Shown: piece after piece, positions 46,865 through 60,654 of the stretch
Numbering within the stretch: the first letter of the stretch is position 1
Layout: the number at the start of each line of letters is the position of its first letter
Source of the DNA: Plecoglossus altivelis
Lineage: Eukaryota > Chordata > Actinopteri > Osmeriformes > Plecoglossidae
Direction of reading: 5' to 3'
Assembly: GCA_036571765.1 (NCBI GenBank)
Contig: BROE01000013.1
Location: 4,587,431 to 4,651,430, forward strand
Length of the DNA: 64,000 bases
Position numbers and translations under genes: made by a program
Notes under the pieces: model-generated
What the model was told of the DNA's origin: nothing
What the model saw: only the letters and a program-made list of their open reading frames with translations
The model's database searches: none

Positions 46865-47584
46865 CTTAAAAACGGCAATTGAATCCCAAAAAATCTGTCG
46901 TATGGCATAGTGTACGCATTTCCAAATTGAAAGAGTTCCTAACGTCCAAACTGCGTCGATCCCGAATCGAGAGATTTAGAGACAAACATTCCAACCGCAA
47001 GCTGACGAACGAGGAGGCCCAAACCTCTTCCCTGCGACCTCATTTCCTCCTCCTGTGGTCGTGCAGAGCTGTCACACACAGGTGCCATGCAGTGAATGTA
47101 GAACCACGACAGAGGGATGGAGTCTAACTTCACAGCACCACCCTGACTCTCCTCTAGGCTTGACAAACTACATACAAACCAAGTGTTCCGATTTGTTGTC
47201 ATCCCCCAGTGCAGTGGTGGGGCAGTGGTCATGCAGTAACAAAACAGAGACTGTGATTGGCTGGTACGAAGTAGATGAAAGGGATTATTAGGAAACACTC
47301 TTTTTCCCAGACGAGACGAGGTGTAACGACTGAGCTTTCATCTTTAAAGGGACAAGTGGCAGTTAGGAGCCCAATGCCGCATTTTGTGTTTACATGATGA
47401 TTGTATGTTAAGACTTGGCTCTCGGTCATTCTCTGATGTAACCAGTGTTTGGGCTTTCCCTCTCAGACCGCACACGCACACGTAAACACACACACACACA
47501 CACGCATACTCCATTGCAGAGACTGGCTGTGCTAAGCTGCCTTGTACATTGCAATATGAACTGAATCTTTGTGTTGCAATTTCA

Positions 47585-47590
47585 ATTAAA
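47585..47590 (+). terminator. Candidate proximal polyadenylation signal ATTAAA
   Basis: ATTAAA is the commonest variant signal. A GT-rich stretch (GCTCTGTGTACGTGC) follows about 20-35 nt downstream, as expected for a cleavage site element. Confidence 0.5.
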
Positions 47591-47717
47591 GCCTTTATAT
47601 TTCAGTCGATGCTCTGTGTACGTGCAAATGAACCACATTTGGGTCCAGTTTCGTTTTTTTGAATACTGTGCAACATAGCAGACCAGCCAGCTTTATGTTC
47701 CTCTGGGTATTTGAGCT

Positions 47718-47725
47718 TGTAGATA
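47718..47725 (+). promoter_or_regulatory. Pumilio response element (UGUAGAUA)
   Basis: A perfect UGUANAUA match near the 3' end of the sema6d 3' UTR, 32 nt before another perfect site. Confidence 0.5.
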
Positions 47726-47749
47726 TGTTGTAAAGTTGTACTGTGAATG

Positions 47750-47757
47750 TGTACATA
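47750..47757 (+). promoter_or_regulatory. Pumilio response element (UGUACAUA)
   Basis: A perfect UGUANAUA match, 66 nt before the distal AATAAA and paired with the site at 47718. Close pairing of sites is common in PUF-regulated transcripts. Confidence 0.5.
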
Positions 47758-47822
47758 ATTATGTCTTTTGTTTCAGGATATTTTTTGTTGATTTTCTTTT
47801 TTAACACGGCATGTATAGTTGA

Positions 47823-47828
47823 AATAAA
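47823..47828 (+). terminator. Candidate distal polyadenylation signal AATAAA
   Basis: A canonical AATAAA sits in an AT-rich context (TGAAATAAAATATTACTGC) and is the last signal before the sequence turns into anonymous DNA. Two Pumilio-type sites lie within 110 nt upstream. Confidence 0.55.
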
Positions 47829-48375
47829 ATATTACTGCACAGAACAGCACGAGTCACGCATTTGATCTCACTGCTTGACACTTGAGTAAAGATACATTTT
47901 GATGGAAGGAACAAAACTGCAGCCAGAGTTGGTGAAGAGATTTAAAGGATTTAAAGGTGCTAAAGGGTGCCCCTTCGCAAGTTTCCCAACAAGTAAAAGA
48001 GTCCAGAGGCATTTACATGTGGCAGTGCTGAGGGCTATTTTTACATCTCGGTTGTTTTGTAGTTTGAGGCCAGCGGAAAGTCAACCACTCCAGATAGCAT
48101 GTGGGAACCATTCCAAAAGCATTTGTAGCGGCAGAGACGAAACATCTGGTCGAAGACCTGCACTGGGCTTAAGATCTGAGACTTTGACTGATGCCAAGCT
48201 GAACACGCACACACAGTCACACAGTCACAGACCAGTTCAGAGCGCAGCAAGCAGATAGGATCAGTGAATAAGGGAGCCAGGCCTGAATGGTTCAGACACT
48301 GCTTTTATCCCAATTTAAAGATTTGCTGAATAGCCAATAATTACACTAAGAAATGTAACATCCACTGAGAAATGA

Positions 48376-48407
<32 letters not shown>

Positions 48408-50364
48408 TTCTCCCAGTCCTGCTTTACAGTGTGATTCATGGTGTTGTCATTACTGGAGCAGACAGAGTGGTATTTAATGGGACTTCTCTATGGGCAATTT
48501 TTCACTGTTCAGCTCCTGGGGTCTAACACAGACTATAGGCAGAACACACATCTGAAGGTCAGTTAGCGCTAAAGACTCTGAAATATGAAGGAACCGATGA
48601 AATATTGACCTTCCTCAAAGTCAAAATAAACTCAATCCTAAATTAAAAATGTCGCCAACGTTACTAAAGAACGTGTGAGTGCTTCCTTTCAACTGCCACT
48701 CGGCAAAATAACAGCCGAGACAAGAAAAGGCTTTTTACGTGCAGACGAGTGTTTTCCTGTGAATGCGTAGCCGGCTAGGGAAGAGGCCTGTGAAAGCCTG
48801 GCTGCTGGCTGCTTCCAGAAGGATCCGTGGGCTTGTGTGTTTGAGCAGGGGCCATTGGGACACGTCACTGCCATCACAATGTTGACACAAGTGCTCCTTC
48901 GTGTGCTTTCAGCAGGGCGCCCTGAAAACTCGCACCTACCGGCAACGCTGACATCTTCCCAAGCCTTTCCCTCCTTCCTTTCCCTCTAGAACATTCTTCT
49001 TTTCACAGGACAGTGGCACATTCCTTTTCTGTCGTTTTCTGAGAGAGTGAGCTATGAAGTAATGCAGGGTAGAGGTGGGTTAAGGAATGAGGCCCAGAAA
49101 GACAAGGACTGGGGCCCCAGAGGGATTGGATTGGGGCCACAGAAAGCTGAGACTGGGGCCCCAGAAGGCTGGGACTGGGGCCCGGGCTGGAGGCCGTGCA
49201 TAAGGGCCCTCTCCTTTTCTGACCCTATTTTAATGCAGGTCGCGGTCCTTCATCTCATCAGATGCCATCGCTGAATGAGAAATCACACAGAGGCATCCTG
49301 TCCCCTGGTCATCCGCCCTCCCTCCCGCCCATGCCGCCCAAGCCACACGCCTCAGCTCCGCTGGATTGGTTGCCAAGGGCATAGAGAGAGTGTGCGTATG
49401 TGTGTTCATGTGTACGTGGTGTGTGTGAGAGAAAGGACTTGAGAGAAAGTGTGTGGTCTGTGTCTAAAGCCCAGAGGCAAGATAGAGTTGATGCAAACAG
49501 ACCAGCTAGTGCTCCGTTACTCCGTGCTCAAGTACAGCACGCCAATGCCAGTCGTATGGACACAAGCGGAAATCAGCGAATCGCAGTTCTGGTCCAGTTA
49601 GAGAAAGTCCACAGTAGGTAGCCCAACCGTGGCACTATAATCAATGACGAGCCCACATGCACTAGCAGCAACACACACAAACACAAAGTGATTCAATTGT
49701 CCACCCCTCTCATCTGGGAGCGTACAATGTCTTTCTCTCTCTCTCAGATCCTCCCCTTTAGACTCGCAGTAGAGTTTTAAAGGTAGCAATTATGCCAGAA
49801 AACACAGCTTGTTCATCTTTTTCTCTCAAGCGCTGGCAGCTTGAACCTGCAATTACAGCGCCCTGTCATGGAGAGGTGTCTGAAAGGGCACTGGAGGGAC
49901 AGTCTGAGGGCTCCAAGCCTCCCCTGTCTTATACGACCTTTGTGGGTTTGACTTAAGAGTGTCTACTGGAAGCAGCATGGATGAAGGAAAATAGGTCTGT
50001 TCCAGAGCTGTGGTAGACGTCCAAACACTAGATTGGAACTCTGTGCTGTAAAGACACTAAAAACTACCCAGCAAGACGCACACGTCCCTTTGACACAGAA
50101 AGAGAGAGAGACGCGGGGGGGGGGGTATTTTAAGTGATGACAGGAAGGGGTGATTTATTATATAAATGTTCCAACCTCCGGCTGAATGAAGATGTTTAGA
50201 CTGTGTGTGAGACATACGCAAAGTGTCTTAATGAGAACAAAACAAAGATCATCCATGGCACCCTGCCTCTCTCTCTCTGCCTCTCTCTCTCTCTTTCTCT
50301 CTAAGCCTCAGCCAAGCTATGCTCTTAATTACACCCAACCAACAGAACCAGCTTATATTACAAA

Positions 50365-50552
50365 GAGGTGGAGGGAAGGAGGGAGTTTAGAGGGAGGGGT
50401 GGAGGGAGATATGGAAGGAGGAATGAATAGAGGAACAGAGGATTTGATTTGAGGGATAAATGGAGGGCGGAAGGGATGGATAGAGAGATGGATAGAAGCA
50501 AGAGGGGGAGAGAGGGAGGGAGGGAGGATGGGGAGAGAGGGAGGGGAGCTCC
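50365..50552 (+). repeat. GGA/GGGA-rich tract
   Basis: Repeated GGAGGGAGG and GATGGATAGA units, purine-rich on the + strand. Confidence 0.75.
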
Positions 50553-51354
50553 ACAATAGGGGAAATGAAATTCTTTAACTTTAATCACAACCTCTAGAAC
50601 AACATGTTGTTTGTGTGAGTGTATGTGCGCCTGTCATAAGATGTTCCTTATGAGAGATAAATGGGCGGTGGTGGTGTTCTCCGACGGAACGAGACCTGTT
50701 CCTTCGTGACACATGCAACCCATTTTAGTCATAAGAACGCAGACTGAAAATGTACCGTATGTTCTACTGTTCCTCGCACGATCACTGATTTATTGATCAA
50801 ATTCTGAGAACGGTTCATATCTATGCAAAGTCAAGATTTTTCTCCTTGGTCATTCCACCGAGGGCGATCTGAGCCTGGGCAAGTCCTTCCATATTCTCCT
50901 GTAATATACTTTCAGTGTTTCATCATTAAATTGGTCTTTCTGCTGAGTCCCAGTAGACAGGCTAGCTAGTTTGCATCTTGTCATTCTTGCTCGCTCTAAG
51001 GACATTCACCCAGTCCTTCACCTGAGTCAAGCTCTCTGCTTAAGAAGACTGAGATCTGCTGGAGGGGGAGACAGACATCTGTTTAATGTGGTTGTTTAAT
51101 ATGCTGCGCAGCACTGGCCTGTGTTTAACAACCCGCAGGTAAAGATGCTTACCTGTCACTTTTCATCTTTGGTGCATATGTGTGTGTGTCCGTCCATGTG
51201 TGCTATACACAAGCAACAGCTTGTCTGTCAGTCATACATCCGATTTGATGAGTCAGCACACACCTGTGTTTGTGCGTGCGTGCGTGCAGTAAACGAATAA
51301 GGTCTATCACAACAAAGCACCGAGACAAAGGACTCACGCAAAGCGCATGCAAAC

Positions 51355-51720
51355 GCACACGCGCACACACAGCACATAGACACACACAGCACAAACACAG
51401 GCACACACACAGACACACACACACAGCACACAGACACACACACACAAACACAGACACACACACAGCACACACAGACACACACACAAACGCAGACAGCACA
51501 CAGACACACACACAGCACACAAACAAACAAATACACACACACAGACACACACAGCCAGCCTGACTTCCCAGCTTTCAGAACTGGTATGACCGATGGGCTA
51601 GAGATAGCATTTCCAAACACAAACGCACATACACACACCTGAACACGCCCCTGTACACACCCCTGAACACACACCTGCACACACCCCTGAACACACACNC
51701 ACGCACACACGCACGCACAA
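51355..51720 (+). repeat. CA-rich minisatellite with one undetermined base
   Basis: ACACACAGCACACAGACACA units run to about 51555. A second block of CACCCCTGAACACACACCTG units lies at 51635-51698. Base 51699 is N, the only ambiguous base noticed in the window. Confidence 0.88.
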
Positions 51721-52118
51721 TTTTGTTACACACACTTTTGGTATTGAGTTATGGACTACATTATGTTGACACTCCCGAGTTTGTGTTTGCATGTATTAAA
51801 GTATGTCAACAACAAACAGACACTAACCAATCAGTTAAATGACTTGGAAACACTCTATTTAACACAATGTACACCTTTCTGTTCAGGTCGAGTATGCTGA
51901 GAACCGAGGTGGGTGAGTGTGGTGTGAGGGCCACTACCGTTGTTAGTAAGCTTAATGGAACATAGCTGGGATCTGACACTGGCCTCCAGCACCATCTTAT
52001 CACCCCTACCTGCATTAGAGCTTGAGAAAATGTATTCTTCCGGCAGAGCAATAAGTTTATGGTCTGTCCACGTCAAACAAGCCGTTCGGCTCTTGCGTCA
52101 GTCATCTCCTCCCTGGAG

Positions 52119-52136
52119 CCCCCCCCCCCCCCCCCC
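52119..52136 (+). repeat. Run of 18 C
   Basis: A pure homopolymer that is likely to be length-miscalled. Confidence 0.9.
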
Positions 52137-53261
52137 ACGCTGTTCATCATCCACGGAAGAAATTAGACGCCTGCTCTAAAGGAACAAAACACACCTCTCT
52201 CCCACTCTCCTTCCTTTTTCTCCCACTGCCTGTCCTTCACACTGTCCCTCCCTTCCTCACTCTCTGCCTCTCCTTCACTCTCCCCCTCCATCTCTCGCTC
52301 CCTCTCTCTCTCTTAATTCACAATCTATTCCCATCTCTCACTTTCCGCCTTACCCTCTTTCTCTAAACTGAACACTGTCTCTTTGTGCTAGGCACGATCA
52401 CTTCAAATCCACAAGACAAGGGCAGAGCGAGGGCGGGGCCGACGGAGGGAGGGAGAAGGGGGGAAGAGCGAGGGAGGGGGAGGAGAGGGAGCGAGGGGGG
52501 TGGAGGGATTACCGGTGGCAGGGGGGCGTAAGCGAAGTCGAGGGAGGTGGGGGGAGAGCGAGGGAAGCAGAGGATAGATGGAGGGATCGCCAAGACGTTG
52601 CGCAACACTCCTCGCCCTCTCCAACTGGAAGAATCATCGTTCAGCTCGAAAACAAGCCGACATCTTTCCAATTGCGTTGGCACAGAGGTCAGGGGCTTAG
52701 CGACAGAGAAGCAGCCTCCAGGATATCACAGGCCTTTCATCACACGCTAGAGAAAAACCTACAGGCCTCAAGAATCCTGATTCCTGTTTGGATGGTTCTT
52801 TTTACAGAGCCCTCACCCCCCCCACTCCCCCCCCCACCCCCCCGAACACACGTCTCGGCGCTACACGAACAAACGAAACTAGCAGAACATGGAGGGAAGC
52901 CAGCCTCAAAGCAACAGTCCAGACAGAACACTCTCAAATTCAGTCAACAACAATCAGCGCTTAGGGGAATAATACACATTCTGTCCCAGCTACGAAGGTA
53001 AATGCCAGAATGCCTGTCTGGTTGGTCTGGTCTGGTTTGGTCTGGTCTGCCTGAATCTGAGGTACACTTCAAGAAAAAGCCCAGAGTTGTCTTAGCTGCA
53101 GCACAAGTCCCACACCCACACACAGGCCTTGTCGTCTGTGTGTGATGTGCGCGTATCGGTGTGTGTGAGAGGGAGTGCGGGTGAGCGTGCACGTGTGCGT
53201 GCGAGGCATGGCGAGGCCTATTAAAAGGGAGCCCGAGGAGAGGGCTTTCACTGGGGCATCC

Positions 53262-53312
53262 ACAGGGGGGAGGGGGGGGGCCGGGAGGAGGGGGGCCGGG
53301 CGGAGGGGGGCT
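53262..53312 (+). repeat. G-rich tandem tract
   Basis: GGGGGG blocks separated by CCGGGAGGA / CCGGGCGGA units fit a quadruplex pattern on the + strand. Confidence 0.7.
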
Positions 53313-53484
53313 TTTGTGTGCCACAGCCCCGTCCTGAGAGATGGAATTAGAGTCTTTCTCCGCTTCTCTGCTGGAAGACTCTCACCAGGAGAGACCCTGC
53401 CTTAATTAGACCATGTCTGCAGCGGGAAGGCGGGAGGGAAAGAGGGAGCCGTGGAGGAACACGAAATACAGGCAATGGAGGACC

Positions 53485-53487
<3 letters not shown>

Positions 53488-53534
<47 letters not shown>

Positions 53535-53580
53535 GAGAGAGGGAGAGAGACAGAGAGAGACAGAGAGTGTGTGTGTTAGG

Positions 53581-53611
<31 letters not shown>

Positions 53612-53645
53612 GGAGAGGGAGAGGGAGAAGGAGAGAGAGATAGAG
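53488..53645 (+). repeat. (GA)n microsatellite
   Basis: About 150 bp of GAGAGA with CAGAGAGAG and a short GTGTGTG interruption. Confidence 0.93.
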
Positions 53646-56600
53646 TTTGCACAGTGCAGGGAGGCTATGAGGGTGTGATTGCTAGTGACAGGAGTCCGGG
53701 GTTTAGCCAGACGTGTCAGCGGTAGACAACTGCTCTGGAGAATACTAACAATGGCATAAACACACTACACAGACCCAATGTCAAAAACACTTACAAAGAA
53801 TGAAGTAGGCCTTTTGATTCACCTCTCGTCTCTCTCGGGAGAATTCCCCGCCCGGACCGGAGGCTAAGCAGAGCCAGAGGAGGCCAGTGTTACGATCCTA
53901 ATCAAACGGCACGAGGTACACAAATATTTACTGGCACAATGAATCATCAGAGCATTATCTCCAAATATAGAGCACGCTAATATTGATGACTGCGCTTAAC
54001 CTCAAACTGGGATGAATCAGAAGCAACGGAAATATTTGTCAAAGTCAATGAGCCCACGACTGTCCTCTCTGTGATTGGATAAGGTACTGGATTAATGAAC
54101 AAGATCAACAGTGTGCTCTTTGTCTCCTGATCCTGATTGGTTGTAACAGGACGGAGTGCCGAGGCTGATAAACAAGTCTATTTCAGGCTGGGCTTCTCCT
54201 TGCTTACATCGCTAGCAGGGAGGTCTTTAAGACCGCTTGGAAAATAGCAAATAGATCAGTCCGCATCAGAAACCGATCGCGAGGCATCACAAGACTGAGG
54301 TATCCCAGAGCTGACCTGGGTCAACACGCACGCGCGTACACACGCTCACATATACACACTGACAGACACACTCTTCCAACAGAGTCCATCCCCCCCTCCC
54401 TCGTGCGAGGAGCGCCCCATCACCGGCTATATTTGGTGTCCCTCCGGTGTCTTAACCCTGCTGTTAGCCACGTTCCACCTGATTACTCTGATCGCTCACA
54501 TCTGACAGACCTCCACCCAGACCTGCCTGATCTACACACACACGCGCGCACACGTACGCACACACCCACGCACACACGCACGCACAAGTCAACAAATTGG
54601 CATTGTAGCATCTGCTCGGTTGCAGATGGATCACACGCGAGCAGGTTGAACTGTTCAAAGTATGGCACAGTCATGCACATGCTCAGTGCCGACTGGTCAA
54701 ACAGTTCTACTCGATCAAGACTTCAAAGCAAAACATCGGGCGACGCAGAGACACAGAACAGCAATACCAACCCCGCCTTCATCAAGACAAAAACATGCAC
54801 GCGCACGCACACACCCCCTCAGGTCAGGGGTCAGGAATTAGAATAGCAAGTCTTTGATCTGAAACCCAGCAAGACAGCAACACAGAACGCACTTTCTCTC
54901 TCTTTTATGCCCAAACTAACACACACTCACAGATACACACACACACACACTCACAGATGCAGACACACTCACAGACACACACACACTCACAGATACACAG
55001 CCCAACGAGCTGGAAACTCCATGGGGGGGGCATTACCATGCCAACGGGCTAGTGCCACTCAGCCGTAAGAGTAAATAATAGGATCTCGAGATCAAATCTC
55101 ACACTTGCGCGCGCACACACACAAAAAACACACACACACACACACAAGGGAAAACGTTACATCAAAGAATATCAGTACTATCATGCCTCTAAACAAGTCC
55201 CAAAGGGAACATCAGTTCCTCACAAACGTGTCCTTTTTCTTTGTTTGGCTGTCAAAACACAAAACACAATGGAAGAAGACCGGGCCCTACCTGTCGTGGT
55301 AGGTCTGGGTGTGTGTTTATTTTGTACATGTACCTGCTGACTAGTCGGTATGTTGGAGAAGATAGTTGCAGTTTGACTAGTATCAAACATTCCGTCTCCC
55401 GGAAGCCCCGATTCTCCCGCATTTTAATAGCGACTTGCAGATCGTACACGAAATTCCGGATTTTTTTGGTTTGTTTGTTGTCATGTGGGAATTTCATGGT
55501 TACATCAAGATTAACGTTAGACGTGTCTGAACAAACCGAGAGAATGAGTAACACCATGCCTGGTAGGTTCGTAGAATAAAGACCTAACTCTTAAGTCACC
55601 CAAACTAAGTTAGTCTAACTCGAACATTGATAACCCATTAGAACAGCGAGCCGTGATAACGGTTTCAGATCAGGTCACCGATGTCGGTACAACTAAAGTA
55701 ATTTTCCGGGATAGTACAACACCTGCTCGACCTGTATTAAAATGCTATTATTTCAACAGTTTACCGTTTCCTAAGTAATCGACCCCAAATGAGGCCATCG
55801 TCGGTTTTTAAGATGCATCGTGCGGTGGGGATGAGAAGACGACAAGAATAACGCTCTGAAATTACCTAAAGTAGACGGATAATAATTTATTTGAAAACAA
55901 TAATAGCAGCGAGGAGGGAGTTTAACTTCAGTAAATAGACAGCTATATCACATTCGGGTTGTGATCAGAAAGGCCAAGTCTGTAGCTTGCTGCTGGTGTA
56001 ACAAGCTAGCTGCTGCTACTAGTAAAGTAGCTGTTGTTTAATGGGATCAAATCAGCGATTAAATGTTTTGAACTTTAATAAGTATTGAATACCTATTGGA
56101 ATTGAAATACAAAGACTTTATTGTACAGTAAATTTCAGATCCCCCCAAATTTAATGAAGCGTCAGCAATTCAAACAAAACAAAATTCAAGGTTCTCAGAT
56201 TAAGCTAGATATATTTATTTTCTGCTCGATTTTTTGTATTCGGTGGTGTTTACATTTCAAAAAGCATTCAATGTCTTTAAAAACGAAAACCATTTTGTCG
56301 AAGATTTGTTTCCATATTGATTATTCTCAAACGCTATTTATTGGGAAAAAAGTATATAAATTCCATGGAACGTGACCAACAAAATTGCAAGCAAGTGACG
56401 CACTCAATTGTTTATTACGTTTAAAAACCTGACATTCCAAAGACGTCTATAAAAATGTGGTTCAGTGCGTTTTGAGGTTATTTGTTTGTGTTTAGTCGTA
56501 AGAGTGATGGGCATGTTTTGGCAGGAAGTCGAAATGGATCAACACTTCTAACGGGACTCCACTGTGCATAAAGGCAAAGTGTGCAAGTCATAAACTAGCC

Positions 56601-59600
56601 TGCATTTGGGTAATAAGATGAGTGATGTAAACCAGTGCTCAATAAAAACTACGACCATGTGAACAGTTGGATCAGCTTGTCCGTTTGTCATTGTTAGATT
56701 CTGAATGCCCCACCTCTACCATCCACTTCTCTTTCGTCCTTCCCCTTGTCTTTTTTCCTTGCTCTTCCTCACTTCATTGATTGTAACTTCCTGTATGGTC
56801 TCCCTGACCTGCCTGTTGCTAGCGTGTTGTTGTCCCAGCACATGTTCCTTGTGGTTCATTACCAAGACACAGCTCAGCTGGAAACACACTACATCTATGA
56901 CTGCCTCTAAACAGAGAGAGAAAAAGAGGGAGCGAGGGGGGAAAGTAAGTGAGACACGCACGCTTGTTTCTCAGAGTACTTCTCTCCTGCAAATCTGTCT
57001 CCGCAAATCATAACAATTGACACTGACTGTGTGGAAATTGTCTCGATAAAATCCTAACCAGCAATCTTCAGCCTCCCGACCACACAGACGGCCGGGTCTC
57101 ACCGCCCCAGAGACGTGTGGCTGTGGTTAGGCCCAGGTGTACACAAACAAAACTCAGTCAAGTGCTTCTTCCCTCAAGTGTTAGGATCTGATTCTGCCCT
57201 GGGGACAGACATCTCTCTGCTCGCATAATGAAAGACGTCTACATGGGCCAAAGATGCCGGCAAAAGCCTCATATCTCTTTCCAACCTGCCCGGCTTCAGA
57301 CTTGCTGCTTCGCCCCAGCCTGTCTGAAGCCCTCTTTCAACCTAGTCCAGCTCACCCCAAGCCCAGTCCTGCTCAGCCTGGGCCCAGTCCTGCTCAGCCC
57401 AGGCCCAGTTCTCAACCCCCACCCAACGTCCTTTAACAAAAGACCATTCACAGGGGTGTAATCCATGCCTGTACATATAAGGACCGAGGGACAATACCTG
57501 CCTTCTCCTCTGGCAACAAAAACACCTATTGTCTCTCTGTACAAAAGAGCTGATCCACTGTGTACATATACACTGTGTCCATTCAGCAGATGGAGCAAGC
57601 CAGCATGAAGGAGTTAAGGGGAATCTGGAGACATATAAACATAATGAGAATATGGATGAAAATATATTAATAGGTCTGAAAAGGCTAATCAAAGACAGAA
57701 AGCTCTGACTTTCTTTTTCTTTCGGACTTTTTCCCCCATTTCGGTCGGAAAGTAGCGTTACAGAAGTTTCAGTTCGATAAAAATGTCTTCATTTATTTTG
57801 ATATTTCATTTTGTTTACCGTATTCTATAACTGCACACAGAGTTACCTGACCACTTAAATGCCTTTGGAAGCGATACGTTTCTCCATTTAAACGTGTTGA
57901 CTAATAAGGAATGTTTACTAAGTATTCTGTTGTTGAGTGGATTAACTATTGGTTAGAATCATTTTTGTATTCAACTGTCAGACCAAACAGGCCAAATAAG
58001 ATTTCACCTTCAGTCGTCATCCAGTCTTTAACACTACGCAAGCGTTTTATGTGAAGATCATGGAGGATTAAACCAGATGGACTGAGTCCAGCCTCCTTTT
58101 GAATGTACCAGTATGTGTCCACTGACTGAATGCATCTCTGTCTCCTCAGCCAGGCACACTGCCACTGTTGACCCCATAGAACGGACTCTGGAAGAACATA
58201 CCTCTCTTTCTCCCGCTGTCGCTTTCCCCTCTCTCGCATTAACTCTTCTCCCTCCCCTCGCTCGCTCTCTCTCGCTCTCTCTCTCCCCTCTCTTCCTCTC
58301 TCGCTCGCCCTGTCTCTTTTACTTCTGCTCTGGCAGCGTCAGCCTCCACCACCCCGTGCCAGCAGGCATAACCTACCCTGGCGCTCTGGCACGGGATAAA
58401 TGCAAATGCAGAGAAACGTGGGCCTGATAGAGTGAAGCAGAGGGAGGGGGATGGGGAGGGGGAGAAGAAACGAGAGGCAAACTGAGAGATAGAAAAAGAA
58501 GATGAGGAAGAGATGATGATTTGATGCTGAAACCTGACCCTCTTCTCCCCAGCACAGCACACACATGGAGAGCAGTTTAGGAGTCTTCACCCCCACCCTC
58601 CAACTCCACCCCTCCAACCTCCAACCACCCCCCATCCCCACCCCCCATCCCCCCACATTCCAAGGTGTCTGGAGGAAAGATCTTAGCGCCACCTTCCGCC
58701 GTAGTTGCCTAACCACACTGCCAATCTCTGCTCATATATTTGAAGAGCACCACCTCCGGATGACCAAGCAGTCCCATATACGGCCCCCTGCTGGGGCTCC
58801 CTAAACCGGGCAGGCCAGACTAGGGCAGATGGCCGCAGTGGTGGAGGATAGGTGGAGGATAGATGTTGTCTGCGGTCATGTGTTCTCTGGCAGGGTCTGA
58901 CAGAACAGCTGACTCAGCAACACAACCTCTCTGCTCTCGTTGCTGTGTCACAATAGACACAAAGACAAAATCACACACACACACAGCCCCCCTGAGTCGC
59001 CCCCCCACAGAAACAGAAAGGAACAGCACCACAGCAGGTTGACAACAAAGAGACAGGGGACTTAATTCACTACAGACACAATGCTGGGACCACCCCCTGG
59101 ACTACCGCAGAATCTAAGCACGTGGACGCACACCCAAACACACACAGCTTAGTCATGACCAGCTCTGCTGCCTCAGCTCCTATCCACTGTTCACACTTGC
59201 AGGTGTTGACATGCTTGATAATCACCAGCTGCTCCCTCATGTCATGGCCTCTCTTTTGTACTGGGGAGTAACTGGAACTGGCCTGCCTTCCCTCCCTGCG
59301 TTGCTGCCCCCCCCTCCTCGCCCCCCTCGCCCTCCCCCCCTCTCTCTCTCTCCCCGATACTGCCAGCAACCCACAATTAAGCAAACGGATTGTTAATTAG
59401 TCCCCATGGTTAACGGGGCTGTAGGAGTTAATCAGACCAGACGGATGGAACGATGAAGAGGAGGAGTCGATGAAGAGGAGGAGTCGATGAAGCGCAGTTC
59501 AAACACACTGACCCGCATAAACACTTGTAAACACGAAGTTCGGATCCATACACACACACACACACACACAGTTTAGATCTACACAAACAAACACAGAGTT

Positions 59601-60654
59601 TAGATCCACAGTAACACACACGCACACACAGTTTGGCTACACACACAGGCATGTCCATGTACAAGACGGGAGGTTTGTAGAAACTGGAGCAGAAAGCATG
59701 CGGGGATCAGGAATGCAAGCAAGTTGCTCAGACCTTTCATAACTAAAGGTGAGCGTCTCTTCAGACAGAAAAGTGTGTGAGAGAGAGTGTAGATGATAGT
59801 CCTGGCTGGTTAACTTCAGAGGGGTGTCCGTGGGCAGAGGGGAACAAATTGCTGGATTTTTCTACCGCCAAATACCCATGTGCTGAGAGGTGCCACTGAT
59901 CAAAAGCACAGATCTGACACATCGCGGCAATACGGCTGGAAAGACAGGCTTTGGGTCTCTCACGCCCATCCATTTACAGCTCCCAAATAGCCCTCTCTAA
60001 AGCCTACATTTCAATCCTTCTATCCTGGTCGGCGACAAACTGCGCCATCATGTCCCAACTCTCACTGAGCTGGAGGGAACGAGGATGAAGGGAGAACGTC
60101 TCTGTGGAACAAACGCCTTACAGCACCTCGGTACAGAGAATAATGACTTGCAGATTTGGTTTGTTTGGATGTGTGGTTTGCTCGTGGTTTGGCCCTGTCT
60201 TCTCAGCTTGCCCAGAAGATGGCAGTTTTCAGCTCGCATCACAGGAAGACGACAAAAATGAGTGTACCATGGAAGGGATTCTGTTCGTGTTTGTGTGAAG
60301 CAGCCATTGCAGTGAGGTTCTCCAGAAACCTTATGATCATTAGCAACTGGCCAAGCATGTGTTTGCTTGTGACTACTTTGTTCCGTCGCTATTCTGTGTG
60401 GATTGTTTACCAGAAAAGGTCAAATGTACTCCGCATGACCAGTTTCTGTAAACATCTCGTGCTGCATGGAGCGACGACATTTGTCTTGAGCACAGATCAC
60501 CCATGATGAAGAGACACAGGGTGCAGAGAGAGGAGGATGAGAGGACACCATGAAATAAGAGGAACCCTTTTCCCCTGGGACATTTATTCTTTGGTCTTTT
60601 TTTTCCCTCCTCAGGAAAATAACGGCCTTCTTGATGTTCTGCTGACACCATAAC
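53646..60654. other. Anonymous downstream DNA
   Basis: 55.2-56.7 kb is AT-rich and repeat-poor. 57340-57410 has a short CCCAGTCCTGCTCAGCC repeat, and 59450-59490 repeats GATGAAGAGGAGGAGTC. No gene is seen on either strand. Confidence 0.6.
54915..55000 (+). repeat. CA-rich minisatellite (CTCACAGATACACA unit)
   Basis: About four units of 20-24 bp of the form ACACTCACAGATACACACAC. Confidence 0.8.

Larger units (their letters stand above)
44729..47860 (+). other. sema6d: sema6d 3' untranslated region
   Basis: No further coding frame follows the TAA. The span contains a diverged copy of the exon end (44815-45145), a (GT)n tract (46078-46123), a UGUA octamer array (46792-46864), three UGUANAUA sites, and two polyadenylation signals. 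The 3' end at about 47.85 kb is inferred from the last AATAAA. Transcript evidence would be needed to confirm it. Confidence 0.65.
47861..53487. other. Anonymous downstream DNA
   Basis: No coding frame with a recognisable domain. It holds (CA)n at 48385, (CT)n at 50270, and C/G-rich runs at 52119, 52440-52560 and 52805-52845. A GGGCGGGGC box occurs at about 52431 without other promoter features. Confidence 0.6.

Noticed and set aside
52363..52683. Possible GC-rich promoter and first exon (GGGCGGGGC box)
   Set aside because: There is only one GC box in G-run low-complexity DNA. No clear donor, start or coding frame follows.
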